64,000 bases of DNA, taken from contig OX291547.1 of the NCBI GenBank assembly GCA_946406115.1, positions 13,955,001 to 14,019,000 of the forward strand, written 5' to 3'. Made by a program: the position numbers and the translations under genes. This document shows, one piece after another, positions 12,874 through 24,805 of the stretch; within the stretch, counting starts at the first letter, position 1; each line of letters begins with the position of its first letter. The stretch comes from Apoda limacodes. Its lineage: Eukaryota; Arthropoda; Insecta; Lepidoptera; Limacodidae. The notes beneath the pieces are model-generated. The model searched no databases. It was not told where the DNA came from and saw only the letters and a program-made list of their open reading frames with translations.

Positions 12874-14458
12874 TTAAGTTAAACTTAAAATCGTACTAAT
12901 GTAAATTACAATTAGCACTTGCATTTGAATCTTTCGTGTAGTATCAAACTAATTAACTTTGGTGGTTGGTTACTCACATAACTAACCGAGATATAGGGTG
13001 TGACTAATATGAAAGTTCCTTTACAGCCGTCATCGAACGCACTTATATAGAATAGAATTTGGAAATCTTATCCTATTTTGGTTGCTGAGCGGATATGCAT
13101 AGGATCGTGTAAGAAAGCAGATATTCTCTTCCGGGAGAGAGATCTGTGGACTGAGGGCGCTGTTGTACCTTCCTGGAACAGCCTGGGAAAGTCCTAACTT
13201 CTGGTCAATGAAGCCTAGGCCTTGTTGGTCAAAAGCTAAGACTTTGGAGAATCAGGAGGTCCTATTCGGCGTTTCAACGCCATTTTCCTTCGCGTTTTCT
13301 ATTACAGCCTTAAACGTCTCTTAGTAGACCAAATATATACACCTTAAATTGACCAGTTTCAGGGGCACACTTAAACCACGAGCAACGCCAAAGGGGGAGA
13401 TAAACAAGCTTGAGCAGAGAGGGAAGGAACCAAGGAATCGAAATTATACCAGGCAGAAAGGCGTGATACCATAATCAAAACAACCAACTGTATGTGAGTA
13501 GTTCATTTGTTTTCTGCGTTGTTTCCTTTTGACACGTGCGGCTTAGGGTAAACCATAACGTAGATACCTAAATATATTAAATAAAATATATAACAAAAAA
13601 AAAATAGACGATCCGGAAAAGAATCATATTGGTTTGGCAATCAGTTAAATAATATAAAATTAAATTATAGGTAAGGCATTATTAACGCGTCATATCGCTA
13701 TAGTCGAGGTAGGGTCCTCCACACTATGGTGTATATACTTTGTATTTAATGACCATAAAGACTTTTAAAATTCTAGAGATATGAAAAAAAATAAAAAACT
13801 ATTTGCAATTTAATTTAAGATCTTACTCTTAGCAGACTTCTTAGAAGCTCGAGTATCGATTCAAAAGAATATAATAAGGAGTATAGTAACAGTGATACCA
13901 AATAAGTTGTTTTTAGGGTTCTGTGCGTCCGAATGAATAAACGGAATCCTTATATTACGACCTGTGAGTTCGGCTGTCCGTCTGTCACAGCCGATTTGCT
14001 CCTAATCTATTGGACCGATAAAGTTAAAATTAGCGGCTTACATACTTGTGGCCCAATTACGGACGTGTAACGGAAATAAATGAATTTAAAATATGGGTAT
14101 ACTTTTGTGGGACAATTGAGACAATAAAATAAAAGTTTTGCTAACTGTAACGAGTGACTTATCAAGTGAAATAGCTTGAATTTTCTGTTTTTTTTTTGGT
14201 ATTTTTAAATAGTTTAAAGTTATTTAAGAAAATAGGTAATCGTGAAAATTGATTGATCCTGCTTTGAAAACTTTTTTTCATAAAACAAATAATAACTTAA
14301 TAACGACTGACTTAATTTTAGTAAATTAATTATAACTTATTATGATTAATTATATTTAAAGTTTTCAATCGATCAATAATGTAATTAGAAAAAGATTTCA
14401 CAGCTATCTCTGTAACAAAAATGTAGGAACGGAGAAGGGCAAATAATGCTTTTTTATA

Positions 14459-14693
14459 TAAAAGAAAGAAAGAAAGAAAAATATTTATTTGGTTAAAACA
14501 ACACAATAAGACTCAAATTAAACAATTAATATACATACTGTCTCTACTATGTGCTGCTTATCACCAAATAAAGTCTCCGACTCAGCATAGAAGCTGTGGC
14601 CAACACTACAGCACTGATAATCAGTGGTAGCTTTCAGGCTGGCATCGGTGCACCGAGACGTATACCTACATATACCTTAATCTAAAATTTATA
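14459..14693 (-). mobile_element. (GAAA)n-tailed repeat fragment, duplicated copy
   Basis: Copy of 9186-9420 produced by the tandem duplication. Confidence 0.4.
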
Positions 14694-14989
14694 TAAAATA
14701 TAGAAACGTCAATAAAATAAACTAGAAAAAGCTACCCATAACCATAGCATGAGTGTGTTAGATTATATAGTTATCAACTGTTAAATTTATGTTAATAAGG
14801 TAATAAGATAATAATAATATTATAATATATTATAGTATTATAGTCACTGATATCAATTAGCGTTTGGCACGTGCTGTTATTATGAACATCACCTACAGAT
14901 ACGCGGCTGCGTTAGCACGTGGTATTTTTGTCAAGTAAAAAAGGACGGAAACGACGCTGGTGATGGGTGGGATGGACAGATAAGTCACC

Positions 14990-14998
14990 TATATAAGG
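14990..14998 (+). promoter_or_regulatory. TATA box-like element, unit 2
   Basis: Copy of the TATATAAGG element at 9717-9725 in the same context. Confidence 0.35.
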
Positions 14999-17462
14999 CA
15001 CTGTCTATCCCTCCAACGGCATTCTTGTTAAGTCTGCCTTACTTGTCTCTCAGGTCGTCACGCTGCTGAAAGTTAATGGGAATTCAGTATTGAAAAACAT
15101 TTTAGTTAAGTACAATTGATTATGTAACTTGTTTGTAGAAGATTGTAGTTTATTGTGTGTTTTTTAATATGTATAATTGTTTTAATATAAATGTTAAATT
15201 AGCTAGAGTTTTAGCTCTTTGTGGCAGTTGGCTGGACCAGTCAATAAGGTCCTTAATAATTATAATAATTATCTCATAAAAGTTGTGATATTTACTTCAG
15301 ACTTTGATTTATATATCCTATCATCAAAATACCTACCTACATAATCATATATGAACAATAACAATTATAAAATTTAATATACTACGTGTAAAGTGAGGAA
15401 ATAAACACTACAATAACGAATTAAAAGATAAAGTAAAACTAAAAAACATGGTAAAAACGTAAAAAAAAATCAAAAAAAAAGAAGCTACACTACCATCATA
15501 TTATCATGATCTTTTTGTTAGAAGGCAGGGCGGTATGTAGATATGTAGATTAGAGTAAGCCTACTATAGAGTATTCCTACGGAAAAAGGCTTTTCTACAC
15601 ATAAAAACGAGGGAAACAACAATTAAGGAAAGTATTAAATAACATTTTGTCGAGGGAAGTCCAAAGTATATTATAATTGTTGCAAATACACTATCTCCAC
15701 TACTACGGTCACAGTTATCACGCCTGTCGAAATCATTACCTGTAAACCCTGTTTTATTTAGAATATCTCAGCCTGTTAGATATATTCAATGTTATTGACT
15801 GTGTTTGCTGTAGCTGCTTTATCTCTTGTAGTTTCCTTTGTGGACCATAATGACAGTAATCGAGGACTTGGACCGCTGCTAAGCTCGAGTACCTGGAACT
15901 TCGTCCAAGCTTCTCTTGAAAGTATTTTCATTCGGTAAATTTCTTTTAGGTTGTAGATGTTGCTTGGTATTTCTGTTATTTTAGGTAAATTTAACATAAT
16001 TGTTAGTATTATTTTCTTTAGATATCCTTTGATATGTATATCAGTCTTGCTGACTTTCAAATTGGGTCTCATTCAAAGTTAATCTATGGTATTATTACCG
16101 TGTACTTTGTATATAATTACCGTGAAGACTTTTAAAATGCTGGGGATATAAAAAAAAAGTAATATACAAAAAATACCTGCAACTGAATTGAGGAATAATA
16201 ATAAAAATAATAAAAAATTTCTTACTCTTAGAAGCTCAAGTATCGATGCAAGAAAAGACAGTAAGGGGTATAATTACAATTAAACCATATAAGTTATTTT
16301 AAGGGTTCTGTGCGTCCGAATGGAAAAATGGATTTCTTATATAATCACTTGTGTGTTTGGCTGTCTGTCACAACCACTTTGTTTCGAATCTACTGGACCA
16401 ATTAAGTTAAAATTTGGTATTAAGATACTTGTGGCCCAATTACAGTTTGTGTAATGGAAACAAATGAATTTTAATTTTGGGGACACATTTGGGGACAATT
16501 GATACAAAAAAATAGTTTTAAAGTGATTTCAGTAAACAGAAAAGAAATAGCCCCCCTTATCTCCGATACTTCGAATAAAATTTTTAAAAAGAATTTTTAA
16601 GTTTGCCTCGCCCACTAAGGGTTCCGCTTTAAACACTGTAGTTTTTTTTAAAGTTCTATCCTACAGCTATTAACTATGTTATTTTAAAACCATAGACTTC
16701 TCTAAGGTTTTCCTGTAATCACTAAGAAAACAACTATTATTTGTATTTTTATAAAATCTTAGGATCAGTATTTTTAGAAAAAACAAATATTCAATTTTCA
16801 TTTATTTTCTTAAATAACATTAATAAAGTAAGGAGTTACTTTATGATTATAAAAAATATATATTTAAAACCCTCCTGAAAAAAAAAGGTGGCCGTGCCCA
16901 CATAAACCTGATTTACATAGCAATATTATGGTTAACGCATATTAATATTTAAAGAATTTGAAAACACTTAAACGAAGAATCTCTTTTTATTCTATGCTTT
17001 TCTATGCTACTCGTGTGTTATTTTACCTACGTTTAATGATGATGTTTATAATAATATAAAGCAAAGTATTCAATAATTATACCTACAATAAAATGACAAT
17101 AAATTTCTGAAAAGATTTACACATGGCTCATGGTCTTGTTGTTAAAGTAAAAGAAATCCCGTTTAGAAAAAGCTATTTTGATTGTTGTAATAATAAAAGA
17201 TTTAAAGACATTTAAGTGGCCATTTAAGTATTTACACTTTTTTGTTTTAAACTATCAACTTGATAGTATTAAATTGTACCGAATATTGTTTTGGATTATT
17301 TTTGTTTGAAACAACTCGTAAATATTTATCTATTATTGTTACAATAATACAAAAAGTTTACCTACATAGTTCTTTTATTTATTTATAGAAATTGCCTATT
17401 AAAATCATGTTACTAATATGTGGACTTATTTAGTTAATTAAGTCGAGTTTTGTATCATTTTT

Positions 17463-17935
17463 AGGGTTCCGTACCCAAAGGGTAATTAGAGGAACCCTAT
17501 TACTAAGACTCCGTCCGTCTGTCACCAGGCTGTATCTCATGAACCGTGATAGTTAGATAGTTGAAATTTTTACAGAAGATGTATTTCTATTGCCGCTATA
17601 ATATCCAATATTTAAAAACCGAACTGAATAAATATTTAAGGGGGCTCCCATACCACAAACATGATTTTTTTGCTCGATTTTGCTCGATATTGATAGCGGC
17701 AACAGGTAGACGCTTAAAATATTCACAGGATATTTGGTTAAATATTTGCTTTAAATATTAAGAATTGCATTAAATTAAAACAAATATTTTCTGCAATTAT
17801 TTTATGGGCCCCCATACAACAAACGTATTTAAAGATAATGATATGGAACCCCTCGTGCACGAGCCCGACTCGCACTTGGCCGATTTTAAATAATGGTACG
17901 GAACCCTTCGTGCGCGATTTTTTTTTAGATTTGAT
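17463..17935 (+). mobile_element. AGGGTTCCGTA...CTTGGCCG dispersed repeat
   Basis: It begins 'agggttccgtacccaaaggg', continues through 'ctccgtccgtctgtcaccaggctgtatctcatgaaccgtgatag', and ends in two 'cacttggccg / cgtgcgcgat' tails. This is a very abundant non-autonomous lepidopteran repeat as I recall it. No coding capacity. The element lies inside duplication unit 2; unit 1 keeps only its end. Confidence 0.6.
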
Positions 17936-18018
17936 AAGTTGCATATGCCTGGATTACGTAACGTTAGTAGTTTTGATCATAAAGAAAATCAGAGCCAAAA
18001 TAACTTAGTTCCCGACTT

Positions 18019-18696
18019 CAAAGAAAAAAAAGGGCAGCACTCGTTGCTCCCAAGAAAATAAGCTGTGGGATCTAATCGCGCCTCTTTTGAAAGGCCTCTC
18101 AAGCTTTCTAAAATTTTAGACATTTTAGATGCGCAGTTGTTGTTTGACAACTCTGAGGAAGTCTCACAAGTCAGCGGTTGCCATGTCGAAAATCCACTTT
18201 CTTTGTTTGAACTGCTTTACCACCTACCAAGCTCCAAACGGCTTTTTTTGTTCCCTCAGGTTAAAGTTGCGCTGGGCAGAGATTTTCTTTAAATGAGGAG
18301 ACCAATCCCCTTCTTAAACGATTAATAATTAAAAAGATGCGGGTACTATTTTAGCGGGTTCAAGAGATAGAACCATCGCTCGAAGAATATCTATAGACTT
18401 ACAAGAAATATTTGCGGAAAATAAAAATTGATTTAAATAAGAAATGTCTCGTAATACAAAATCTAAAATTATCTCCATTACAACAATCTAACTGTGGTTG
18501 GTTCCTATCTTATTGTATTTAAAATTAAAAAAAACCTTTTTGTTTAGCAAATATATGAATAATGATTGATTGATTTATACTTTTAGACGAACTTTGCAAA
18601 ATAGTTCGTAGAGAAACTGAACTAAAAAAAATTTATATGTGCCACTGAAAAACTTGAACCTATAGTCCAATATTATTTGTTGAGAGGCTATTTTCC
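18019..18696. other. Non-coding stretch with an unexplained 75-codon frame
   Basis: Bases 18065-18292 have an open frame (leucine- and serine-rich) of unusually balanced composition for this region. It has no recognisable motif, promoter or splice context. It could be a decayed exon or transposon piece. I do not call it a gene. Confidence 0.3.
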
Positions 18697-19520
18697 TATA
18701 GTATTAGCTGTAATAGTACAGTGGTGGTGAGGAGAAAATTACTAATGAGAGGCTATTTAGAAGCCTAAGGGCAAAGGCTTAATGACTCGAGTATGTAATT
18801 TCCGTACCGGCCGTACGTGTGTCACTCATAAGGTTTTTAATTACATTTGTGAGTAAATTAATAAAAATATTATGTAAATAAATAAATAAACTCTCCAAAA
18901 CACAATTGAAATGGTGGGAGTAGGAGAAAACAAAACAACGCCACCGCCAGCTCGTTTTGCTCGTTTATGTGCCAAAATATCTCGTGGTGTAATTGATGAC
19001 TTACAGCCCATGTTTAACAATCTACTATTTTATCACACTTTATTCGTAAACAGTGTCATTTCGTGCAGGCAATTTTAATTCTACGACTCGTTTTTTCTTT
19101 GTAAATTTTACTTTTCTCTAAGCAAAGCGCGCGTGCATATAACTCACGGACAGTAATGCCACGCCTATTTTATCAAGTATGTATAGAAGCTGTCTACAAT
19201 ATCAACTACCAGCCAAAACATTTTAATTCAAAAAAAACTTTAGATAGAGAATATGGCGTCATCTGGCTGTGGCGTTGTTTTTTCTTCTTCTATTCCAGCC
19301 ATTTCAATTGTGTTGTGGTGAGCTTATTTATTTTTTAACCTCATATTTTAATTTATTTCCTCGCAAATGTGATGAAAAACATTTTGTGTCACACGGGTGG
19401 TACGGAAATTACATACTCAAGTCATTAAAGCTGTCGGCCTCCAACCTCAGGCTTCTAAATAGCTTTTCGTTAGTAATTCTATCTTTACCACCCTTAATAC
19501 ACAATGTACTAATATTTCGA
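18697..19520. repeat. Imperfect inverted repeat with ~260-bp arms
   Basis: The left arm 18697-18955 pairs with the right arm 19258-19520. Shared phrases, compared as reverse complements, include 'aatt(a)ctaa(t/c)ga', 'gctatttagaagcct', 'gagtatgtaatttccgtacc', 'acacaattgaaatgg' and 'acaacgccac'. The spacer is about 300 bp. Part of the spacer (18958-19035) also occurs inverted at 20196-20282. Could be a foldback element or a folded repeat pair. Confidence 0.6.
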
Positions 19521-22317
19521 CTTAGTTGTGGTACACACATAACCTTATTATCCCTAAGCTTTATATGTGGCTTACACACGAGTATCTAGGTCGAATCTGT
19601 GACATTCACTAAAACATGAGCATTAGTTTAAGATTTTATTTAGCTCGCGTGACAAGTGACTGTGAGGTTTTTTGTTAGGATATTCGATATTTATTAGAGT
19701 GAAATTTCAAAGGTATCGGTAACGTTTGGATAAAAAACCTTTTTAGGATGAAACTGCTATTCATAATCTGATTTGTAAATATATACCTTTTTGGAAATCG
19801 AAATAAAACTGAATTACACCATTACATTCAATGAACCTTATCTTTTTGTATTTGTGTAATTCATAAGACACAGGTTAAAATGAAGATAACTATTAGGCAA
19901 TTCTCTAAAGTTACTTTGTTACTTAAGAGACCTGGGTAAAATAAGCTTTTGTATATCTTAACAAGCCTTTGTCTGACCGCAACATCAGAAATATCAATTT
20001 GGAATGTGGCATTTGATCATTTTCGCCTCATACCTAGTTCAGTCAAAATAAACACAAAAGTTTAAAAAAGTAAATGAAAACTCTGAATTTCATAAATGTT
20101 CCTCAGAAATTGAATTAAGGTAGCTTATCGAAGGTTTATAACGGGAATTATCAGAAATCAAAGAAAAAGATACAAGAATCTAACGTAACAATAGTAAACA
20201 ATGGATTGTTAAACATGGGATGTACCTAAGTCATCAATTACACCACGAGATAATTATTTGCTACTTAGTACACGAACGAGCGAAGCTAGCGAGAGTGCTT
20301 ACAGTTCCAGGGGGGAATTGATCCCTTACACCTCAGTTAAACACTGTACTGTTCATCACATATGCGAGGAAACCAGAGGAAACAAAAAACTAGTTTTAGT
20401 CCCCTCTCAGTGAATTCGTCATACGCTTTCACATATCTTTCTTTAGATATTGGGGGTAACAAATTTTCTATGGTTGCCTTTCCTTAGTCTTTTATTGATT
20501 CTGGCGTCAAATCCAAATCATCATCGCTTGAATTCTTAATTTTTATATTCAGATTATGTTTTCAACAACAAAACTAAGAAAAAAATAAAAAGGGCAAAGC
20601 TTGTCAGAGACACATACAATTTAAGTACAGGGCACAAAAAAAAAAAAATATCCAATATCTATACTATAAACTCATTGTAACAAAGCTTATGTCGCATAGT
20701 AATGCTATTCTTATGTAACTTTTACTAACCTACAAAATGTTAATTTTTTTTACATTGAAAAGTATTAGTAATATAGTAGTACATATATTTGTATGTATGT
20801 ATATTTGAAACGCTACTAAAATTCCTGATATAATCTAACGAATGCGACGTTCTTAAGAGCAATTTAAAGTTTCCCAATAAAGTCTCAGCAAGTATCATCG
20901 ACGTACATGTAGCTGGAGTCGTAGTCAAATAAAAAGATATCTCGGTCTGAGTATGTCGTTACAGAGGCTCTCGATGGGCTACCGATTACACCAACATGTG
21001 GCATCTCGACGGTATACAAGTGAATCAAAGTTCCCTTTACTTTTATCTAACTACGAGGGCGGCCGAGTTTATGTTCCTCGCTTTTCTTGATTTACTTTTG
21101 ATGACGGAGGGTTTCGGCTTTTAAGTAAATGATTTTAAAAGTATGCCGGATGATAGGATTTGTATTTGTTTTAAGAGAAGAAATAAGATTTTGTTTTCTT
21201 ATACACGGTTTTGTTGTTAATAATTTTGTATACGCAGTTGTTGAAATGCTGCGATGGATAAAATTCCATCACTTATTTTTATTATTAAAAGGAATGAACA
21301 GATATAATTAATATGTACTTATGTATTATAAAATAGTTAATGTTAAGAAGTAGGTTTAATGTTTTGTTAATTTTGTTATGTTATTTTTATATGTGAAGCA
21401 CAAAATAAATGAATTATTTTGGTAACCATAAAGCCAGGTATTCAATAAAATGATTAAATTAAATGCTTACAGAAATAAAAACTCATTACTAAAAACTTAT
21501 GTCTTAAATACAAAAATTGCAATTATTATAATTATTTCTGTGGATAAAAAATGAAAAATACCAGTGTGCGAACTTCAATGAATGTTCACCAAATATCGCT
21601 AACCTATTTAATGCGCTGCTATTATTTAAACAAACTGCCTATAATATAAAGTATTACAAAAAAATATGTTTATTTTAACTATTTTAATCCTAGCAGATTA
21701 TCGATTACCTTAGACAACTCTCGTTTGGATAAAACCTATTGATATATTCTGGTAGGTATAAAAAGTAAACTAGTTTCTACATAGTTTCAAGTAAATTTGC
21801 TAATAAACATTTTTTTGTGCACAAACTTCTTTAGGCTGTTTCACCCACATAGGGGTTGATATTTAAAAAAAATGCTAAAACACTTCATTCTTCATTTGCT
21901 ACTCAGTATTTACATACTTATTTTTATTCCTTTATCAGAAAAATAACGGTATACCCATACAAAGTTTTATCTGCTATTAAAATTTTGGTATCTTTAGTTA
22001 AATGAATTTCTAATGTCTTACTTGCGATTCTTCCAGCAACCTATTTAGCCTCGTTACCCGTAACGGTACCTGTTCTAGGACTTATCGCTAAAAAGTACCG
22101 TATTTAGTAAATTGCTTCCGAGCAAAATCTCGCTAACAAAGAAAATGTTATACTTAGTCTTAATCAAAATGTCATTAGTACTGACCGAAACAGCTGATTA
22201 CGTACGACTGTAAACACATTAGACTACTACTTAATTTCTTACAATGACGAAATATATAAATAAACTGTTTATTTCCACTTACTTTTATAAATTTAATAAT
22301 AATATTATTCAAGTAAC
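19521..22317. other. Non-coding stretch
   Basis: Bases 20196-20282 repeat 18958-19035 in inverted orientation (shared 'tctcgtggtgtaattgatga'). Otherwise AT-rich, with a poly-A run near 20637. No gene was recognised. Confidence 0.5.
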
Positions 22318-22390
22318 ATATGAAATCCATTAAGTGAAAATTGGACTTAAATCCATATGAAATCCATTAGGTGAAATTGGACTTAAATGA
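22318..22390 (+). repeat. Two-copy tandem repeat, ~38 bp
   Basis: The unit 'atatgaaatccattaagtga' plus 'aattggacttaaat' occurs twice in direct succession with one substitution and one base of length difference. Function unknown. Confidence 0.7.
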
Positions 22391-24600
22391 GCAAGGTATG
22401 TTAATTTTTGTAGTGCTCACAATTTTTTAATACGTGAAAGATATGTAGGCTTCTTTTAGTTTCATGCCGCAATTCTACACAACCCTGAATAGATATTATA
22501 GTTCTATCTGAGGGAGGATCAAAACACGTACTTGAGCGGTACACGGCATGTCGCTTGGTTTTTTTTTATCAATCGGGCATAAATTACCATTTGAGGTTCA
22601 TCACGTGATCGTTTTATAATCTTATCAAAACATAACACTAAGCTGCATATAAGGCACACTTGTGTAATCTAGGATGAATTTCGGTTAAAGTTGGATTGTT
22701 TTGAATTAAGTTTATGGACTAGTTATACCGTAATTTGCAGGTTGGATTTGAAATCGTCCTGTTTTTATTTGATAATGAATAATTAGTAGTAAATTTAAAA
22801 TAGAAATAGACAACAACCTGATCAAGGAGCTCATTGCGATCTCAAAGATTTTTTTATTCAAGTAGATATTTAAACATCACTTTTAAAAAGTCAGTTTAAT
22901 TATTATTCTATAGACTTCCCATCGGTTCGGAACGATTTTTCTACCGAGAAGAGCCGGTAAAAAACTCAATAGTTAATCTATTATATTTTTTACATTATCT
23001 GTATCTATATCCTCACGGTTTTAATACCCAGTGGCTGGTTTCACAACCAAATTATAAAGTTGCCAAATCTCCTTTTACGACCCGGCTCATCGCTGTAATA
23101 CTGTCTCTGACGCAGTGTATCTTAAATAGGCTGGTTTCATATAATTATAGGTAAGAGGAGGTTAAATTAAAGACCAGGGACAGAATAATATACCTATTTA
23201 CTAATACTTGACGAATAATATGAAGTAAGTTAGGATTGCAACTACTATTACGAGTCTGTCACTACTTGCATTTTCTCTTGAATTCCAGAGACTGGAATGC
23301 ACGGGGTTTTTTGCAATAAGCTCCCAGGTACAATAAAAATACAAGTCTAAAAGCGAATGCCACATAAGAGTACGAAATATGAATTAGTAGTTAAGGAACC
23401 CAGGTTAGGTACTCCGGAAACTGTCTGATTAGCATATTTTATGAAAATTAATATATGTTTTTCTGTAACCTGGTAACCCTGTGCAAAAATCAAGCGATGA
23501 CTTAAAGTAATATTACCCCCCAGGTTCTATACGTAAAATTTTCGTTACCTACAATGAAACTACATTCAGTTAAAAATATTCCATTTTCTACTTCCTCCCT
23601 CCCTCTAACTGTGTTAAAAATCAACTCTACCCCTTTAATTCGCATCTCGCGGTATTAGCCGCGAAACAAACTATTCCCCTGGGACCTCTCGATCGACACA
23701 AAAAGTATTTTACGTCCTCCAGCTATCTCTATGCCAAAAATCAAGTTTATTGAAAGCTCGTTTAATACGGAAGTTTAAAAATAGCAACTATTATGAAGCC
23801 TAAACTTCTCATACACAAGCCTGACTTCTCACTTTTACATGTAGCCCATACAAAAATAAGTACAGCGTATTTCAGAGTAATTTACCTCGCCATAAACATG
23901 AATGGCGTCAAAATGTCTCTTATCGTAGACATTTCTTCGTGGAGCGGAAGCAACGCCTTATAGGCAGCGCGCCATTATTCAAACGCGTGACTCTAAAGGA
24001 CCTTGGAATAAAGGTCAAAAAGATTGCTTTGAAAAAGAAACATTACTTCAGTAAATGGATTGTAAAGAAGGAACAGCGAGTGACTCGGTTATTGATTTTT
24101 ATAAAGCCAACACTTTGTTCTCACATAAGTTTAAACGGTCAATTGTAATTTACTAATAATAAAATTAAAAATTAAATTTTTCTATTACAGTCAGATGAGT
24201 TTATTTATCAGGTATAAATTAATAAAAAAAGTATCTGCACGTAAAGTAACTATTTAATTGAAAAGCCTGGTATTTATAATTGATGTTGGTTCGCATTTGT
24301 AATATTTGGATATGAATAGGTTTTTATTTCCAGTTTGTTTCATACAAATTCACTAAAGGAATTGATCATTGAACCCAGGATCAGAATTTTATTCAGCCTA
24401 TTTGTATGTTATACTTTAGTTTGAAAAAGCATTTTAGTTTATCTTCAAGTTCCAGAATGCGCTTTTTGAGCACTTCGCAGTATTTTGGCACCTCCAAAGC
24501 TCACTTTGATTAAAAATAAAGTTATTCATTATTGAAATGATATTAATAGAATAGGAGAATGCATAATACAAAATTCACGGCATAAAACGTTACTAAGTAA
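22391..24600. other. Non-coding stretch
   Basis: Bases 22935-22965 ('tttttctaccgagaagagccgg') match, in opposite orientation, a piece of the LINE 3' UTR at 57095-57125, so a LINE 3'-UTR remnant is likely. The 69-codon frame at 23939-24148 starts with a non-ATG codon and shows no family features. No gene is called. Confidence 0.45.
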
Positions 24601-24805
24601 CTCGTGGCAGAGTTAGTAGAGAGGCTGCCTGCTGCGCAGAAGGCGCGAGTTTGATTTCGACAGAACATTTATGTAATGAATATTTGTGTTTGTCTTGAGT
24701 TGTGTTTAGTAATATGTATGTCTTCACAAAAACTAGGATTTAGGTAAATATTTGTATCAATTATCTGGTACCCATAATACAAGCTTTCGTAACAGGTCTA
24801 GAAAT
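24601..24805 (+). mobile_element. tRNA-derived SINE
   Basis: An A-box-like 'tggcagagttagtagag' and a B-box-like 'gagtttgatttcgac' about 37 bp apart form the tRNA-related head. The body ends in 'tctggtacccataatacaagctttcgtaac', a tail I recognise from lepidopteran SINEs. The B box is degenerate, so this is an old copy. The SINE inside the Polinton TIRs ends in a related phrase. Confidence 0.7.

Larger units (their letters stand above)
12311..18018 (+). repeat. Tandem segmental duplication, unit 2 (5708 bp)
   Basis: Second copy of the 7038-12310 segment. The unit junction (cgacttCAAAatcac) can be derived from the unit end (cgacttCAAAgaaa at 18014) and the unit start (gacaCAAAatcac at 7034), leaving 4 bp of microhomology. 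It retains about 150 bp near 15815-15960 and about 370 bp near 17430-17800 that unit 1 lacks. No protein gene was recognised. Confidence 0.9.

Noticed and set aside
18065..18292. 75-codon plus-strand frame as a host exon
   Set aside because: No splice sites that fit, no motif, and it borders the end of a duplicated, repeat-rich segment.
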